This document shows, piece after piece, positions 5,547 to 6,380 of a DNA stretch of 6,380 nt. Below the pieces are notes generated by a model. The model was not told the origin of the DNA, made no database searches, and worked only from the letters and a program-made list of their open reading frames with translations. The translations under genes were made by a program, and so were the position numbers. The DNA is from Synergistaceae bacterium (lineage in GTDB: Bacteria; Synergistota; Synergistia; Synergistales; Aminobacteriaceae), in assembly GCA_017448375.1 (NCBI GenBank), contig JAFSLR010000057.1, positions 1-6,380 on the forward strand. The letters are read 5' to 3'. How positions within the stretch are numbered: the first letter of the stretch is position 1; the number at the start of each line of letters is the position of its first letter.

Positions 5547-6254
5547 ATGATAAGCAGAATATTTGACTTCATGTATTCGTCCGGCGCATTGAAATATCTC
5601 GGTGCGTTCTTGTGGGGAGTTGCAAGCGTAATTCTGAGTCCGTGCGGAATAAGCCTGATACCGTTAGTTGTGGGCTACGTTGCGAACACTGACACCCCAT
5701 CACACTTTCGGGCGTTCAAGATTTCGTGTGCATTCTGTGTCGGAATAATCATCAACCTTATGTTAATCGCCTTCATCACATCGGGAATCGGTATGCTGCT
5801 GGGAGGCTACGAGAGATTTTTGACTCTCATAACCGCAGCTGTTTTCATCATCATGGGACTTCACATAATGGGACTTATTCACATAAAGTTTCTGGGAATG
5901 TCATCGCGCGTTAAAGGCACGGAGTCCCAAACCATGAAGGGTGCAATAATTCTCGGAATCGTTTCGGGACTTGCTGTCGGCCCGTGCAACATCGGCTACG
6001 TAAGCCCCGTATTATCGCTCGCAATGTCGGAAGCCTCGAAGGGACTCGCCGGTGCTGTAGCGTTAGTGATGTGCTATGCATTGGGATATTGTGCTGTGCT
6101 GATATTTGCGGGAACATTTGCGCAGATTTTCTCATATTACCTTCAGAGCGGGGAAGACAGCGTTCTAACCTACATGGTTAAGGCCGTGAATGTAGTATGC
6201 GGAATTGCGTTAATTATCGGAGGAATATATCTCATAAGCGAGGTAAGATTCTAA
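5547..6254 (+). CDS. CcdA/DsbD-type transmembrane thiol-electron carrier (235 aa)
   Basis: The family moves reducing equivalents from cytoplasmic thioredoxin across the inner membrane to periplasmic acceptors, serving cytochrome c maturation or disulfide and peroxide reduction. The sequence shows about six hydrophobic segments (near residues 17-45, 57-80, 90-112, 131-158, 166-195 and 208-231). It has the paired half-motifs SPCGISLIPL (31-40, Cys33) and GPCNIGYVSPVLSLA (145-159, Cys147), whose two cysteines form the redox pair. Length and the absence of extra DsbD domains fit the short CcdA form. The first motif has Ser where many relatives have Pro after PCG-x. No thioredoxin-like partner is seen in the window. 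The exported flavodoxin or CMD protein upstream could be the acceptor, but that is inference. Confidence 0.88.
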   Translation: MISRIFDFMYSSGALKYLGAFLWGVASVILSPCGISLIPLVVGYVANTDTPSHFRAFKISCAFCVGIIINLMLIAFITSGIGMLLGGYERFLTLITAAVFIIMGLHIMGLIHIKFLGMSSRVKGTESQTMKGAIILGIVSGLAVGPCNIGYVSPVLSLAMSEASKGLAGAVALVMCYALGYCAVLIFAGTFAQIFSYYLQSGEDSVLTYMVKAVNVVCGIALIIGGIYLISEVRF

Positions 6255-6353
6255 ATAGTTACCCCGTCTGTCTCCTTTCCTAACTTAAAAGGCGGGAAAA
6301 GTCCTATCCTGCCTACTATAGGGGAGGAGTAAAGAAGGGGTAATTTTATATTT
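6255..6353. other. Short intergenic region with small overlapping hairpins
   Basis: After the CcdA-like stop I see no T-rich terminator. AGGCGGG (6290-6296) can pair with CCTGCCT (6308-6314). TCCTAT (6302-6307) can pair with ATAGGG (6318-6323); each stem uses bases in the other's loop. TTACCCC (6259-6265) and GGGGTAA (6337-6343) form an outer inverted repeat. The function is unknown. Confidence 0.4.
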
Positions 6354-6380
6354 ATGGGATTGTTTTGTTACGCTCAAACC
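6354..6380 (+). CDS. Possible start of a further gene, cut by the window edge
   Basis: An ATG at 6354 opens MGLFCYAQT to the last base. A purine-rich AAGGGG at 6335-6340 lies 13 bases upstream, rather far for a ribosome site. Nine codons are too few to judge, so this is only a candidate. Confidence 0.2.

Noticed and set aside
1..6380. CRISPR array, tRNA or rRNA genes, integrase attachment sites
   Set aside because: No regularly spaced repeats, no cloverleaf-like sequence and no rRNA-like stretch were seen on either strand; gaps between genes are short.

Overview
The window looks like accessory or metabolic DNA from an anaerobic, diderm gut-type bacterium. My best guess is Synergistota (Synergistaceae). 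I base this on the general style of the proteins (an Rpn nuclease with Gly/Arg/Glu tail repeats, exported cupin, CMD and flavodoxin proteins) and on strong AAGGAG-type ribosome binding sites. No marker gene in the window proves the taxonomy.

Layout. (1) Minus strand, 1-1135: a secreted FG-GAP/VCBS-type repeat protein that runs off the left edge. Its reading frame stays coherent but is cut by two in-frame stops, TAG at 575-577 and TGA at 110-112. (2) 1136-1323: the divergent intergenic region, with a clear ribosome site at each end. (3) Plus strand, 1324-5456: a compact gene set made of an exported ABM-ABM-cupin protein; an Rpn-family PD-(D/E)XK nuclease with a damaged-looking N-terminus; an exported two-domain carboxymuconolactone decarboxylase (CMD) family protein; and an exported fusion of a SUMF1/FGE-like domain with a flavodoxin. 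A rho-independent terminator follows at 5483-5517. (4) 5547-6254: a CcdA/DsbD-type membrane electron carrier. (5) 6255-6380: a short tail with small overlapping hairpins and possibly the first codons of another gene.

How the genes may work together. Cupin, CMD and flavodoxin-type genes are often found together in gut anaerobes. Here all three products carry Sec signal peptides, so the set would act outside the cytoplasm. The CcdA-like protein next door is of the type that moves reducing equivalents from cytoplasmic thiols across the inner membrane. A periplasmic redox module acting on quinone-like or aromatic substrates is a reasonable inference, but no substrate can be read from the sequence.

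The Rpn gene sits inside this set as an apparent insertion. It holds the window's most intriguing signal: a ribosome site and in-frame ATG (3136) that would make a 65-residue C-terminal product, the arrangement described for intragenic Rpn antitoxins in E. coli.
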